Source: Bin55 sp964572845
GTDB lineage: Bacteria; Pseudomonadota; Gammaproteobacteria; Pseudomonadales; Azotimanducaceae
NCBI GenBank assembly: GCA_964572845.1
Contig: CAZNFX010000008.1
Coordinates: 1-64,000, forward strand
DNA: 64,000 nt
Reading direction: 5' to 3'
The position numbers and the translations under genes were made by a program. Position 1 is the stretch's first letter, and each line of letters begins with the position of its first letter. Positions 1-8,559 of this stretch are shown here, one piece after another. Below the pieces are notes generated by a model. It saw only the letters and a list, made by a program, of their open reading frames with translations, was not told where the DNA came from and ran no database searches.

Positions 1-54
1 AGCACAGCACTCATAATGCTGGGGTCGTTGGTTCAAGTCCAACCGTAGCTACCA
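1..54 (+). tRNA. tRNA-Met (CAT), 3' part, cut by window edge
   Basis: The sequence shows a 5-bp anticodon stem (CAGCA/TGCTG) around the loop CTCATAA with anticodon CAT. A T-arm with the GGTTCAAGTCC loop region follows, then the acceptor 3' strand and an encoded CCA at 52-54. The pattern matches elongator tRNA-Met of gammaproteobacteria. The acceptor 5' strand and the D-arm lie outside the window. In Pseudomonas a tRNA-Met gene lies next to ychF; here ychF is 8.5 kb away on the other strand. Confidence 0.9.
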
Positions 55-162
55 ATCTTTCTTTGCGGCAATTGTCCATCGCTAATGAATTTTCGTACAG
101 GTAGACATAGCTGAATCCTCTAAACATCACTCAGATCTAAAGGAACACACAAGTTCGGTTCA

Positions 163-1281
163 ATGAAGAAAGCCCTCATAGGTCTGGTGCAAGTGGTGGT
201 GATTCTTTTTCTACTAGTATTGGCGTTTCTGTTTACGCGTGCTCCAAGTCTTCAGGACATTCAGTCCGATTCACGTGTTGTCGCATCAAATTCCGACGGC
301 GTAGTAAGTGTCGCGGTTTTCAAGCCCCAATCCAAACCCAGCCAGCTCTTTGTTGACTCCACCGGAACAGTAAGAACACGAAGCGTTGTACCGCTGGCAT
401 CTGAGGTTTCCGGACGTGTGATTTGGGTCTCCGATGCGTTGCGAACTGGCGGATCTATCGGCAAGGATGAAGAGCTCTTGAGGATAGATCCGACCGACTT
501 CGAGCTTGCACTAGACCAGGCAGAAGCAAATCTTCAAACAGCAAAGGCAAACTTGGAACTTCGCGAGGCAGAGAGTCAAGCAAGTAAGGAAAACTGGCAA
601 ATCATGCACCCTGGAGCGGACGTTCCAACGCTAGTCGCACGTGTTCCACAGATAAACCAATCGCGGGCAAGCATCGCAGCAGCCGATGCAAGCCTAGCTA
701 TTGCAAAGTTGCGACTATCGCGTACATCGTATTCACTCCCGTTCGACGGAAAAGTCCTAGCAACCGATGTAGCAGTCGGTCAATTATTGACACAAGGGCA
801 GCCGTTTGGTACGGCATACGACTCATCCTCCCTAGAGGTGGAAGTCAACCTCGCTGCAAGTGATATTCGTTTGTTGGAGCCTGTCGTTGACAGACCTGCT
901 CGAGTTATTTGGGGGGACGACACACTTGATGCGACAGTCGTTCGCACCTCTGCTTCGGTCAACATTCGTACTCGAACGACCTCGCTTTACCTATCGATCA
1001 ATTCGGCCTCACCCCTATTGCCAGGCCACTTTGTGGACGTGCGAATCTTCGGAAGCCTCGACGACAACACCTATCGTCTGCCAGAAACCGTTGAGCAATC
1101 GCAATCGACGGTTTGGGTTGTGAGGGAGGGAACACTTGAGAGAACCGAGGTGCAAGTCATAGCTAGAGAGGGCAACGAGCTGATAGTGTCGAGATTCGAC
1201 TATGGTGAGGGAATCGTCGTCGGGTCGCCGCGCAATGCGTACTCCGGAATGCCGGTGACTATCGCAACCAATCGTTCATGA
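163..1281 (+). CDS. RND efflux periplasmic adaptor (membrane fusion protein)
   Basis: This 372-residue protein is a HlyD/AcrA-type adaptor that links an inner-membrane RND pump to an outer-membrane channel. Residues 5-24 form an N-terminal hydrophobic anchor. A first lipoyl-like half lies around 76-110 (ASEVSGRV then GxxIxKDEELLRID), followed by an alanine- and glutamine-rich alpha hairpin at about 111-185. The second lipoyl half is at about 190-217 (PFDGKVLATDVAVGQ), and the remainder is a beta barrel. The gene overlaps the following RND permease by 4 bp (ATGA), so the two are translationally coupled. No TolC-like channel gene is nearby. The substrate cannot be inferred. Confidence 0.93.
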   Translation: MKKALIGLVQVVVILFLLVLAFLFTRAPSLQDIQSDSRVVASNSDGVVSVAVFKPQSKPSQLFVDSTGTVRTRSVVPLASEVSGRVIWVSDALRTGGSIGKDEELLRIDPTDFELALDQAEANLQTAKANLELREAESQASKENWQIMHPGADVPTLVARVPQINQSRASIAAADASLAIAKLRLSRTSYSLPFDGKVLATDVAVGQLLTQGQPFGTAYDSSSLEVEVNLAASDIRLLEPVVDRPARVIWGDDTLDATVVRTSASVNIRTRTTSLYLSINSASPLLPGHFVDVRIFGSLDDNTYRLPETVEQSQSTVWVVREGTLERTEVQVIAREGNELIVSRFDYGEGIVVGSPRNAYSGMPVTIATNRS

Positions 1282-4200
1282 CAGAATCAACTTCCACCGG
1301 TCTGACCATAGAGCCTACACCTAACGTTAGAGGAACGTTGGTAACTTTCTTCGCCAACAATCCCGTAGCTGCAAACCTGCTAATGGTTGTTTTGTTGCTT
1401 GGCGGATTTCTGGCTGCACGAGGACTGACATCGCAAGTCTTCCCTGACATTGACCCTGGAATTATTACCGTATCAATTCCGTACCCGGGCGCTACACCAT
1501 CTGAAGTTGAAGAGAGCATTACTCGTCGTGTCGATGAAGCTGTTCGGGGAATTGACGGGATTGATCGGGTGGTTTCAAAAGCATCAGAAGGCTATGGACG
1601 CATAACGGTAGAGTTGAAGGATTTCGTCGACTCTAACGAAATCAAGGACGATATTCAATCTGCGGTTGATTCCCTTGCGGACTTTCCGCCGATCGACGCC
1701 GAGGAACCCGAGGTCGTGATTGCCGAGACGCTGCAAGAGGTGATGACGCTTGCCGTGCGATCCCGCGGAGACGAATTTCACCTCGACAGGGCAACGAGAG
1801 ATCTTGAGCAAGAGTTGCTAACGTTGCCTCAAGTTTCATTGGTATCCATTGAAGGACAGCGAGGCTACGAAATAACTGTCGAGGTCAGCGAAGAGAAGCT
1901 ACGGCAATACCAGACATCGATAGAGGAAGTTGCACAAGCTATCGCTCGATCTTCACTCAACTTGTCCTCCGGGGAAATCCGTACGGAAGGCGGCGATTTG
2001 CTGCTAAGAACTGACCAAAAGCGCGAGACGGGAGAAGAGTTCGAGAATGTTGTACTTCGCAGCCTGCCAAGTGGATCTGTGCTGCGGCTGGGAGACATTG
2101 CAACAGTCAACGACGGATTTGTCGATGATGAACTAACAAATGAAATCAACGGCGAACGCGCTGCCTTCGTTCGGATTCAAGCGTCAAAGGATCAAAACGT
2201 ACTAGATGTTGCGGACGACTTGTACGAGTTCTTCGAAACCTACGAACCAGCTCCAGGAATAACCGTTACTGTCTGGGAGGACTCAAGCTCTATCCTGTCA
2301 AGCCGTTTGAGCCTACTGCTCCGCAACGGGACTTTAGGGTTCGCCCTTGTATTCCTGTTTCTTGTTCTCATGCTGGACTTGAGGCTGGCATTTTGGGTCG
2401 CGATGGGAGTACCCATTTCGTTTCTCGGAGGATTCTTGTTCTTTGACTTCTTCGGAGTCAATATCAACATGGTGTCGCTATTTGCACTGATCGTAGTGCT
2501 AGGCATCGTAGTGGACGATGCCATTGTCATAGGCGAGAACATTGGTAGCGAACAGCAAAAGGGGCTGCGTGGCAGCGCCGCTTCGGTTGCGGGAGTCCGG
2601 GGAGTGTTTTCTCCTGTATTCGTTGGAGTTCTGACGACGATGGTCGCTTTTGCTCCGTTGCTGTTCGTTACAGGGACGATGGGTCAGATTCTGGGTGTAG
2701 TTCCCATTGTGGTCATTGCAGTCCTAGCAATGTCGCTAATTGAAGTGTTCTTCATTCTTCCGGCGCATCTATCCCACGAAGAACGATGGAGCAGATGGCC
2801 ATTGGATCGACTCCAGTCGTTCGTCGCAACCAAAGTTCAGTGGTTCCGAGACACCATCGTAAGAGCAGCTGTCGAACATGCGGTTCGATACCGCTATCTG
2901 ACAGTGATTTACGGTTTGTCAATGCTTACACTCTCATTGCTGTTTGTAATCAACGGCGCAGTTCGCATCGAGTTCTTTCCCCAGGTAGAGTCTGACAGCA
3001 TCACAATCGACGTCAACTTTCCGGTAGGCACTCCGTTTGAAGTCACTCGACAGGCGGCTTTGGGAATTCAGGATGTTGTAGCCGCTGTGAATCAAGAGTT
3101 CGACGGTACCGCCGTAGCTTCATATAGCGTTACGGCCGGAGGTCGACCAGTAGATAGGCGTGGACCAGGAGATGGTGAGGCCCAATCAATGCGTGTGTCT
3201 CGCAACCTGGCAACCATCGGGATTCAGTTACACGAGGAGCCGTTGAGAACTGTGTCGGCGAGTGAATTGGAACGAATAATTCGTGTAAGGGTTGGCGACA
3301 TTCCAAACGCGGAGTCAGTCAACTACTCGTCTAACCTCATCTCCGAGTCCTCGGTTCTAGAGTATGAACTCGTGCACGACGACGATGAACAGCTCAAACT
3401 AGCAGTTGAATGGATGCGCGAACGGTTCAAAGAGCAACCGATGCTAACCGAACTTAGAGACACTTTGAGCGACGGCAAGCGGCAGTTCGACATCGAACTG
3501 ACTCCAGAGGGAGAGGCGGCAGGACTCTCCCAAGCGATGGTCGCTCGGCAATTGCGGCAGAACTTTTTTGGCGAGGAAGTACAGCGCATTCAGCGAGGCC
3601 GAGATGAAATCAAGGTGATGGTGCGCTATCCATCAGCTCAGAGACGTAGCACTAGCGACTTATTCAATACCAGAATTCGAACGACGGACGGGACTGAATT
3701 GCCGATCGCCACAGTCGCCAACGTAAACGAAACCCGAAGTTTTTCGGCCATTGATCGTGTCGACGGGTATCGGGTGATAACCATTTCAGCGGAAGTAGAC
3801 AAGGATTTCATGTCAACCGGCGCCGCGGCACAACTCATTCAACGAGAAATCATTCCTGAGATTCAAGCAATCTTTCCCGATCTAAAAATCAGCCAATCAG
3901 GTTTTGGTCGCGAGCAAGCTCGCGATCTCGCATCACTTCAGAGCCTGGCGACTATTGCAATCATCATTATTTTTGCGCTGCTAGCAGCGCAAATGCGCAG
4001 CTATTCCATGCCTTTTGTCATATTGGCTGGAATCCCCTTTGGTGCAGCTGGCGCAGTCATTGGTCACTTCATTCTTGGCTACGACGTTTCGATGGTCTCG
4101 ATGTTTGGCATAGTGGCACTAAGCGGGGTTGTAGTAAACGATAGTCTGGTGCTGGTAGATCGCTATCGACGATTGAGAACAGAACAACCAGAGTTATCAA

Positions 4201-4472
4201 TTCAAGAAGCGATAGTGGAAGCGGCCCGTCTGCGTTTTCGAGCCATATTCCTAACCACGGCAACCACTGCGCTAGGGCTAACACCCATGCTTTTCGAAAC
4301 TAGCCTTCAGGCGCAATTCCTAATCCCAATGGCTGTTTCCCTTGCCACTGGAATTGTGTTTGCCAGCGTAGTAATCGTGTTCCTCGTCCCCGCGCTTGTC
4401 GTCATCAGGAGCGACATCCTACAACTACTCGGTATGCGTGAAACAGGCAGTCCGACCGCAATCGAAAGCTAA
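1278..4472 (+). CDS. RND family efflux transporter permease
   Basis: At 1064 residues this is the usual length of an AcrB/CusA-superfamily proton-driven pump. It has TM1 near residues 31-53 followed by a periplasmic porter region, a TM2-6 block at about 345-500, then the repeated second half. The proton-relay pair D413-D414 lies in the TM4 motif GIVVDDAIVIGEN. The second repeat carries GVVVNDSLVLVDRYRR. The QxFPDIDPG and PGATPSEVEE motifs near the N-terminus are typical of the divergent MMPL/heavy-metal-like RND group found in marine gammaproteobacteria. It forms an operon with the adaptor upstream, and the pair probably acts with a TolC encoded elsewhere. Confidence 0.94.
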   Translation: MTESTSTGLTIEPTPNVRGTLVTFFANNPVAANLLMVVLLLGGFLAARGLTSQVFPDIDPGIITVSIPYPGATPSEVEESITRRVDEAVRGIDGIDRVVSKASEGYGRITVELKDFVDSNEIKDDIQSAVDSLADFPPIDAEEPEVVIAETLQEVMTLAVRSRGDEFHLDRATRDLEQELLTLPQVSLVSIEGQRGYEITVEVSEEKLRQYQTSIEEVAQAIARSSLNLSSGEIRTEGGDLLLRTDQKRETGEEFENVVLRSLPSGSVLRLGDIATVNDGFVDDELTNEINGERAAFVRIQASKDQNVLDVADDLYEFFETYEPAPGITVTVWEDSSSILSSRLSLLLRNGTLGFALVFLFLVLMLDLRLAFWVAMGVPISFLGGFLFFDFFGVNINMVSLFALIVVLGIVVDDAIVIGENIGSEQQKGLRGSAASVAGVRGVFSPVFVGVLTTMVAFAPLLFVTGTMGQILGVVPIVVIAVLAMSLIEVFFILPAHLSHEERWSRWPLDRLQSFVATKVQWFRDTIVRAAVEHAVRYRYLTVIYGLSMLTLSLLFVINGAVRIEFFPQVESDSITIDVNFPVGTPFEVTRQAALGIQDVVAAVNQEFDGTAVASYSVTAGGRPVDRRGPGDGEAQSMRVSRNLATIGIQLHEEPLRTVSASELERIIRVRVGDIPNAESVNYSSNLISESSVLEYELVHDDDEQLKLAVEWMRERFKEQPMLTELRDTLSDGKRQFDIELTPEGEAAGLSQAMVARQLRQNFFGEEVQRIQRGRDEIKVMVRYPSAQRRSTSDLFNTRIRTTDGTELPIATVANVNETRSFSAIDRVDGYRVITISAEVDKDFMSTGAAAQLIQREIIPEIQAIFPDLKISQSGFGREQARDLASLQSLATIAIIIIFALLAAQMRSYSMPFVILAGIPFGAAGAVIGHFILGYDVSMVSMFGIVALSGVVVNDSLVLVDRYRRLRTEQPELSIQEAIVEAARLRFRAIFLTTATTALGLTPMLFETSLQAQFLIPMAVSLATGIVFASVVIVFLVPALVVIRSDILQLLGMRETGSPTAIES

Positions 4473-4530
4473 CTAGCCGCGAGTGTGGGACCACCGTTCA
4501 CACCAAAAGGTTTGAATCGCCGACATTAAG

Positions 4531-5616
4531 ATGGCCAGCAACCGCAGCCTGGATTGGGTCGACCGAGCAAAGGAATTGCCAATCCGGTTTGCGCAGGTTC
4601 GTGAAGACCCTGCCTTGGACATGCAGGTAGCTCGGAAAGCGGGTCGGGAGATTAGCGTTTTGCTCGTCGCATCGGGCGGATGTACTGCATGCGCGTTGGC
4701 CACACTATCTGAAGTCAGCGAGTTAACGCTCGTGGACCCGAACCGAGCGCAAATAGCTCTCACATCGATCAAGCTGCAATTGCTCCGAGAATGCAGCAAG
4801 CTGGAGCGCATGCAACTTTTGGGCCATGCACCCATGAATTTCGTGGAACGCGAGGAAATGTGCGCTCAACATCTAGACTCGCAGGACCTAGACCTCATTG
4901 GTCCAACAAAGAATGTGGCACGGATGGGGCTGGATTTCATAGGTCGCTACGAGGCAGTGTTTCGTGAAATAGCTAGCGGAATGGAGTCCGTAGGCGATGA
5001 ACTAACGTCGCTTTTGTCACTGTCTAGTATTGAACGGCAGAGAAGCTTCCTAAAGGAAACGCCCAAGTTCCGCGAAGCGCTATTTGAAACTGTGCACGAA
5101 GTAATGGGTCTCAAGAATTTGGTGGCGCTTTTTGGCGAGGAAGCAACACGGAATAGAGTTCAGTCGTTTGCATTGCACTTCTACAAACGAACGATTTGGG
5201 CGATCGAGCACCTCCCGGCAAGTTCAAATCCCTATCTATGGCAGTTTCTCACGAGCCGTTATCCACGGCGCGATCGAGCGCTTTGGATAGATAGGAAACC
5301 ATCAGAGAGATGGCCTGAGGTTCAATCGCATGTCTGTTCCATTGAAGAATACCTAGAAAACTGCAACAAGAAATTCGACTACATTCACTTATCCAATGTC
5401 CTAGACTGGCTTTCGGTTGCAGATGCGAGTCATCTCTTGCGATTGACGTGGGACCGTCTTGCACCCGGCGGCTACACATTGATTCGGCAATTGAATTCCA
5501 ACTTGAACATTCCAAGTTTGGGGGAGCCATTCACTTGGCTACCTAACGAGGCCAAGGCGCTGCATCAATCTGACCAAAGTTTCTTCTACCGGAAGATGCA
5601 CCTCGCAAGAAAGTGA
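4531..5616 (+). CDS. DUF3419 / BtaA-like SAM-dependent 3-amino-3-carboxypropyl transferase
   Basis: This 361-residue protein resembles the DUF3419 family. Characterised members such as BtaA move the 3-amino-3-carboxypropyl group of S-adenosylmethionine onto a lipid alcohol. The SAM-binding Rossmann start VASGGCTA is at 46-53 and the acidic strand end VDPNRAQ at 68-74. The family-typical FGEEATRN and NPYLWQFL segments are near 197-235. A second nucleotide-binding block, DYIHLSNVLDWL, lies near 290, followed by APGGYTLIRQ. It overlaps the next gene by 4 bp (GTGA) and is followed by a diiron oxidase gene, so the three probably act in one pathway. The family assignment is from recognition; the acceptor substrate is unknown. 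Confidence 0.72.
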   Translation: MASNRSLDWVDRAKELPIRFAQVREDPALDMQVARKAGREISVLLVASGGCTACALATLSEVSELTLVDPNRAQIALTSIKLQLLRECSKLERMQLLGHAPMNFVEREEMCAQHLDSQDLDLIGPTKNVARMGLDFIGRYEAVFREIASGMESVGDELTSLLSLSSIERQRSFLKETPKFREALFETVHEVMGLKNLVALFGEEATRNRVQSFALHFYKRTIWAIEHLPASSNPYLWQFLTSRYPRRDRALWIDRKPSERWPEVQSHVCSIEEYLENCNKKFDYIHLSNVLDWLSVADASHLLRLTWDRLAPGGYTLIRQLNSNLNIPSLGEPFTWLPNEAKALHQSDQSFFYRKMHLARK

Positions 5617-6584
5617 CAGTCTCAACGCACATTTGGTCCCAGGTTCCGCGCAACTTCTGCGTCAAGCTGCGTGAATGGGAACGGCAGTTCGACTACCCGT
5701 TGAATGACCAACAGCGGTTCCGAATCGAGCACTCTCTGGACTATGGCAATTTCTTCGCTGCAATGGGAGACGCCGCTACGATTGTGGTGGAACGCCATGG
5801 AACCGTAATTGGAGTCTTGAGTGCTTCGATTCGCACTCTGGACCTAGGAAAAGGTCGATCTGAGCGATGGCTCTATGTTGGCGATGTGAAAATAAACCGA
5901 ACAGACCGGGGTAAACGCGTGCTGCATCTCTTACTGGGCGCAATTCGGTCATGGGTTGGCGATAGATGTGACAGAGGTTACTCGGTTGTTATGGGTGGAA
6001 CCAGAGTTACACCTGCCGCTTACACAGGTCGCGTAGGAATACCGGCTTTCAATCCCGTAGCACAGGTGACGCTCCTTGCGATACCAACAAACTACGCACG
6101 AACTCATGCATCGAATAGCGTTAGTGTCGCTACACTTACACAATCTCCATTCAACATGGCGAAGGGACAGACCTCTCAACTCTCCCGCTTCTATCCGAGA
6201 TGGTCAGAGACTCAGCCGAGGCTCAGATCCAAAATGGAACCCATGTGGTTGATACACCACGAGACTGGCTGCATGGCCCTGATGGAAGACACCCGAAAGG
6301 TCAAGCGACTCTTTGACGACGCGGGAGACGAAATCAAATTTGCACACTTGACGAATCTGTGGTGCGAAAATCCAGTCGGGCTCCTGCCGCTTATTGAATA
6401 TGCATGTGCCAAATCGCGCGTGGCTGGTAGTACCGAATTGTTGGTTTCGGTTCCATGTGATTTGGATGAGAAGTTGCTGAACAGTCATCTTGGGGGACCG
6501 GTTCCGAGAAAGCTTGAGGCAACCGTTTACGCGACAGAACGAATTGCAGGTGCTGTATTGCCCATCAACTCGTCAGAAATCTAG
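5613..6584 (+). CDS. GNAT-like N-acyltransferase, 323 aa
   Basis: The gene starts with GTG at 5613, overlapping the stop of the DUF3419 gene. The N-terminal half has a GNAT-like core: an AATIVVERHGTVIGVLS beta strand pair near 50-75, WLYVGDVKI near 90, and an R-x-x-R-G-K-R acetyl-CoA loop followed by an amphipathic helix (HLLLGAIRSW) near 95-115. The C-terminal half (about 190-320) looks like a second, degenerate GNAT repeat. Members of this fold transfer acetyl or longer acyl groups to amines. The context suggests it acylates the amino group installed by the upstream enzyme, but that is inference. Confidence 0.6.
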   Translation: MTVSTHIWSQVPRNFCVKLREWERQFDYPLNDQQRFRIEHSLDYGNFFAAMGDAATIVVERHGTVIGVLSASIRTLDLGKGRSERWLYVGDVKINRTDRGKRVLHLLLGAIRSWVGDRCDRGYSVVMGGTRVTPAAYTGRVGIPAFNPVAQVTLLAIPTNYARTHASNSVSVATLTQSPFNMAKGQTSQLSRFYPRWSETQPRLRSKMEPMWLIHHETGCMALMEDTRKVKRLFDDAGDEIKFAHLTNLWCENPVGLLPLIEYACAKSRVAGSTELLVSVPCDLDEKLLNSHLGGPVPRKLEATVYATERIAGAVLPINSSEI

Positions 6585-6614
6585 AATCCAATATCGCAAT
6601 CGCAGAGGTACAAG

Positions 6615-7304
6615 TTGACGTCAGAACTACAGGTCATGGCTCAAGCCGATCTGATCAAACGAGAGATAGGTATTGACACGAACATCTACTTTGAGTCGCT
6701 ACGAGACGGCACTATGTCTCTAGAAGAATTTCGACGATCGCAGGAACAGTTTTATTTCTGCGTGGCGTTCTTTTCGAGACCAATGATGGCATTGGTTGGT
6801 CGAATTCCAAACGCAAGTCGCCGGTTGGAGATATTGCGCAATGTAGTCGAGGAACATGGGGAGTTTGAGGAGGCTGCATTTCACCAACATACATTCGAGT
6901 CCTTTTTGCAGTCAATTGGCAGCGACGTTAGCAATCTTGACAATCAAGACAAACAGTGGCCAGAAATCCGTGCGTTCAACAGTTCGTTGATTGGAGCTTG
7001 TCTGTTAGACGAGCTGGAGGTAGGTATTGCGTGCATGGGAGTAATCGAGTACTGCTTTGCAACAATATCCGATACGATCGCTCAGGGTGTTGTAGACAGG
7101 AAATGGGTCAAACTAGGCGATCTGAGGCACTACCGAATCCACGCAAGCATTGATATTCGACATGCACAAGATTTCTTTGAACTCATCGAGGACGCATGGC
7201 TTGACGGTAGTCGACGAGTATGGGTGGACCAAGGACTACGCCTCGGCGTTTACATCTTTGATCGCCTCTACACAAGTCTTTTTGAATCCTCTCGCGGACC
7301 TTAG
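6615..7304 (+). CDS. Haem-oxygenase-like diiron oxidase (HDO; iron-containing redox enzyme family)
   Basis: This 229-residue all-helical protein resembles TenA/PqqC/CADD-type folds. Numbered from the TTG at 6615, E83, H90, E145, H176, D180 and H183 reproduce the six-ligand diiron spacing of known HDOs (E-x6-H, a distal E, then H-x3-D-x2-H). It should therefore bind two irons and activate O2. HDOs perform N-oxygenation, C-C cleavage or alkene formation. An ATG at 6636 is an alternative start. It lies 30 bp after the GNAT gene on the same strand, forming a three-gene cassette with a probable SAM-derived substrate. Confidence 0.78.
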   Translation: MTSELQVMAQADLIKREIGIDTNIYFESLRDGTMSLEEFRRSQEQFYFCVAFFSRPMMALVGRIPNASRRLEILRNVVEEHGEFEEAAFHQHTFESFLQSIGSDVSNLDNQDKQWPEIRAFNSSLIGACLLDELEVGIACMGVIEYCFATISDTIAQGVVDRKWVKLGDLRHYRIHASIDIRHAQDFFELIEDAWLDGSRRVWVDQGLRLGVYIFDRLYTSLFESSRGP

Positions 7305-7360
7305 TGTTGAGTGGTCTTGACTGAGACCCACACCGCTGCTGCTATTGAGCCAGCAATGAA

Positions 7361-7383
7361 CAGCAACAATCCTCTTGTTGCTG
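7361..7383. repeat. Perfect 9-bp inverted repeat (hairpin) between HDO and DoxX genes
   Basis: CAGCAACAA and TTGTTGCTG flank a TCCTC loop in the 180-bp gap between the cassette and the DoxX gene. There is no T-run, so it is not a classical intrinsic terminator. It could be an operator or an RNA hairpin separating two transcription units. Confidence 0.4.
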
Positions 7384-7485
7384 CAAAGCGCGACGGTCAC
7401 CGCAGACAGATAGATAGAACAGTTGAGGTGCCATTCGTTGCTAAAGCTAAAATCTGTTGCGCTGAGGAGTAGGAGCTGAAATTTG

Positions 7486-8076
7486 ATGATAGTGGAAGCA
7501 GTTACCAAGTTTTACCGCAAATTCTTGGACTTGCTCCGACCAATTGATGGTCTAGGACCACTTGCGCTTCGGATTTACTTAGCACCCATCATGATCGAGG
7601 CGGGCTGGAGAAAGATCGTCGGTTTTGAAGGTACCGTGACGTGGTTTGCAAGAATGGATTTGCCTCTACCAGAATTTATGGCGTTCCTTGCTGCCGCTGC
7701 AGAATTCGGAGGCGGACTATGCCTCATCTTTGGGTTTTGCACGAGATTGGCAGCCATACCACTCATGATCACGATGCTCGTGGCCGCCTTTTTGGTCCAT
7801 TGGGAAAACGGTTGGTTAGCGATATCCGATTCGTCCAGCATGTTTGCCAACGACCGTGTCATGGAAGCTGCAGAAAAGAAGGAAATCATTAAGGATATTG
7901 TCCGCGAACACGGAAACTACGGCTATCTCACAAGTTCGGGGAGCATTACAATCCTAAACAACGGCATCGAGTTTGCCATTACGTATTTCGTAATGCTCTT
8001 GGCTCTGTTGTTTACGGGAGGCGGGAGATACGTAAGCGTGGACTACTGGATTGCCCGGTGGCGAAACATAGTTTGA
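7486..8076 (+). CDS. DoxX family membrane protein, HvfX-like
   Basis: This 196-residue integral membrane protein has about four hydrophobic segments. The pattern LALRIYLAPIMIEAGWRK, then a conserved EFGGGLCLIFGF and the tract HWENGWLAI, resembles the HvfX branch of the DoxX family. The ending NNGIEFAITYFVML and GGGRYVSVDYW also fits that branch. In HvfX operons the protein acts beside HvfA, HvfB and HvfC in copper-linked peptide maturation; none of those are seen here. I prefer the ATG at 7486 over the TTG at 7483, because AGGAG at 7471-7475 is then 10 bases away. It ends 9 bp before the next gene, so the two are likely co-transcribed. Confidence 0.8.
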   Translation: MIVEAVTKFYRKFLDLLRPIDGLGPLALRIYLAPIMIEAGWRKIVGFEGTVTWFARMDLPLPEFMAFLAAAAEFGGGLCLIFGFCTRLAAIPLMITMLVAAFLVHWENGWLAISDSSSMFANDRVMEAAEKKEIIKDIVREHGNYGYLTSSGSITILNNGIEFAITYFVMLLALLFTGGGRYVSVDYWIARWRNIV

Positions 8077-8085
8077 GGAGCATTG

Positions 8086-8511
8086 ATGCCAGAAAATAAG
8101 ACCAAACCCACAGACGAGAGCGTTGGCGAATTCCTCGTTGGTGTCGATAACGATCAGAAGCGCTCCGATACTCAGGCGATTGTTGACATGATGCATGAGG
8201 TTACTGGTTATCCACCGAAAATGTGGGGAGCTAGCATCATAGGATTCGGTTCGTATTCGTACAAATATCGAAGTGGACACTCCGGAGAATGGTCGATCGT
8301 GGGCGTCTCGCCACGCAAACGCAACATAACGGTGTACATCATGCCAGGCTTCGGCCAAATGGCGGACTTGTTAGGCAAGCTTGGCAAGCACAAGACCGCT
8401 AAGTCGTGTCTTTACATTAACAAGCTGGCCGACCTCGACGTCCAGGTTCTTCGCGAGATCATCGTCCGTTCAGTCGACTACATGAAAGAGCACTACGAAG
8501 TCACTAGTTGA
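8086..8511 (+). CDS. DUF1801 domain-containing protein
   Basis: This small soluble protein of 141 residues has the DUF1801 pattern: a hydrophobic helix after TQAIVDMMHEVTGYPPKMWG, then GFGSYSYKY, WSIVGVSPRKRNITVYI and a C-terminal CLYINKLADLDVQVLREII helix. The biochemical role of the family is unknown. AGGAG at 8076-8080 precedes the ATG at 8086 by 5 bases, so I prefer it over the in-frame TTG three bases earlier. The gene follows the DoxX gene directly and probably shares its transcript. Confidence 0.85.
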   Translation: MPENKTKPTDESVGEFLVGVDNDQKRSDTQAIVDMMHEVTGYPPKMWGASIIGFGSYSYKYRSGHSGEWSIVGVSPRKRNITVYIMPGFGQMADLLGKLGKHKTAKSCLYINKLADLDVQVLREIIVRSVDYMKEHYEVTS

Positions 8512-8559
8512 CGAAGGACTTAGGTCTAGACTCGTACAAAATGGGTCGGGTGGCTCGCA

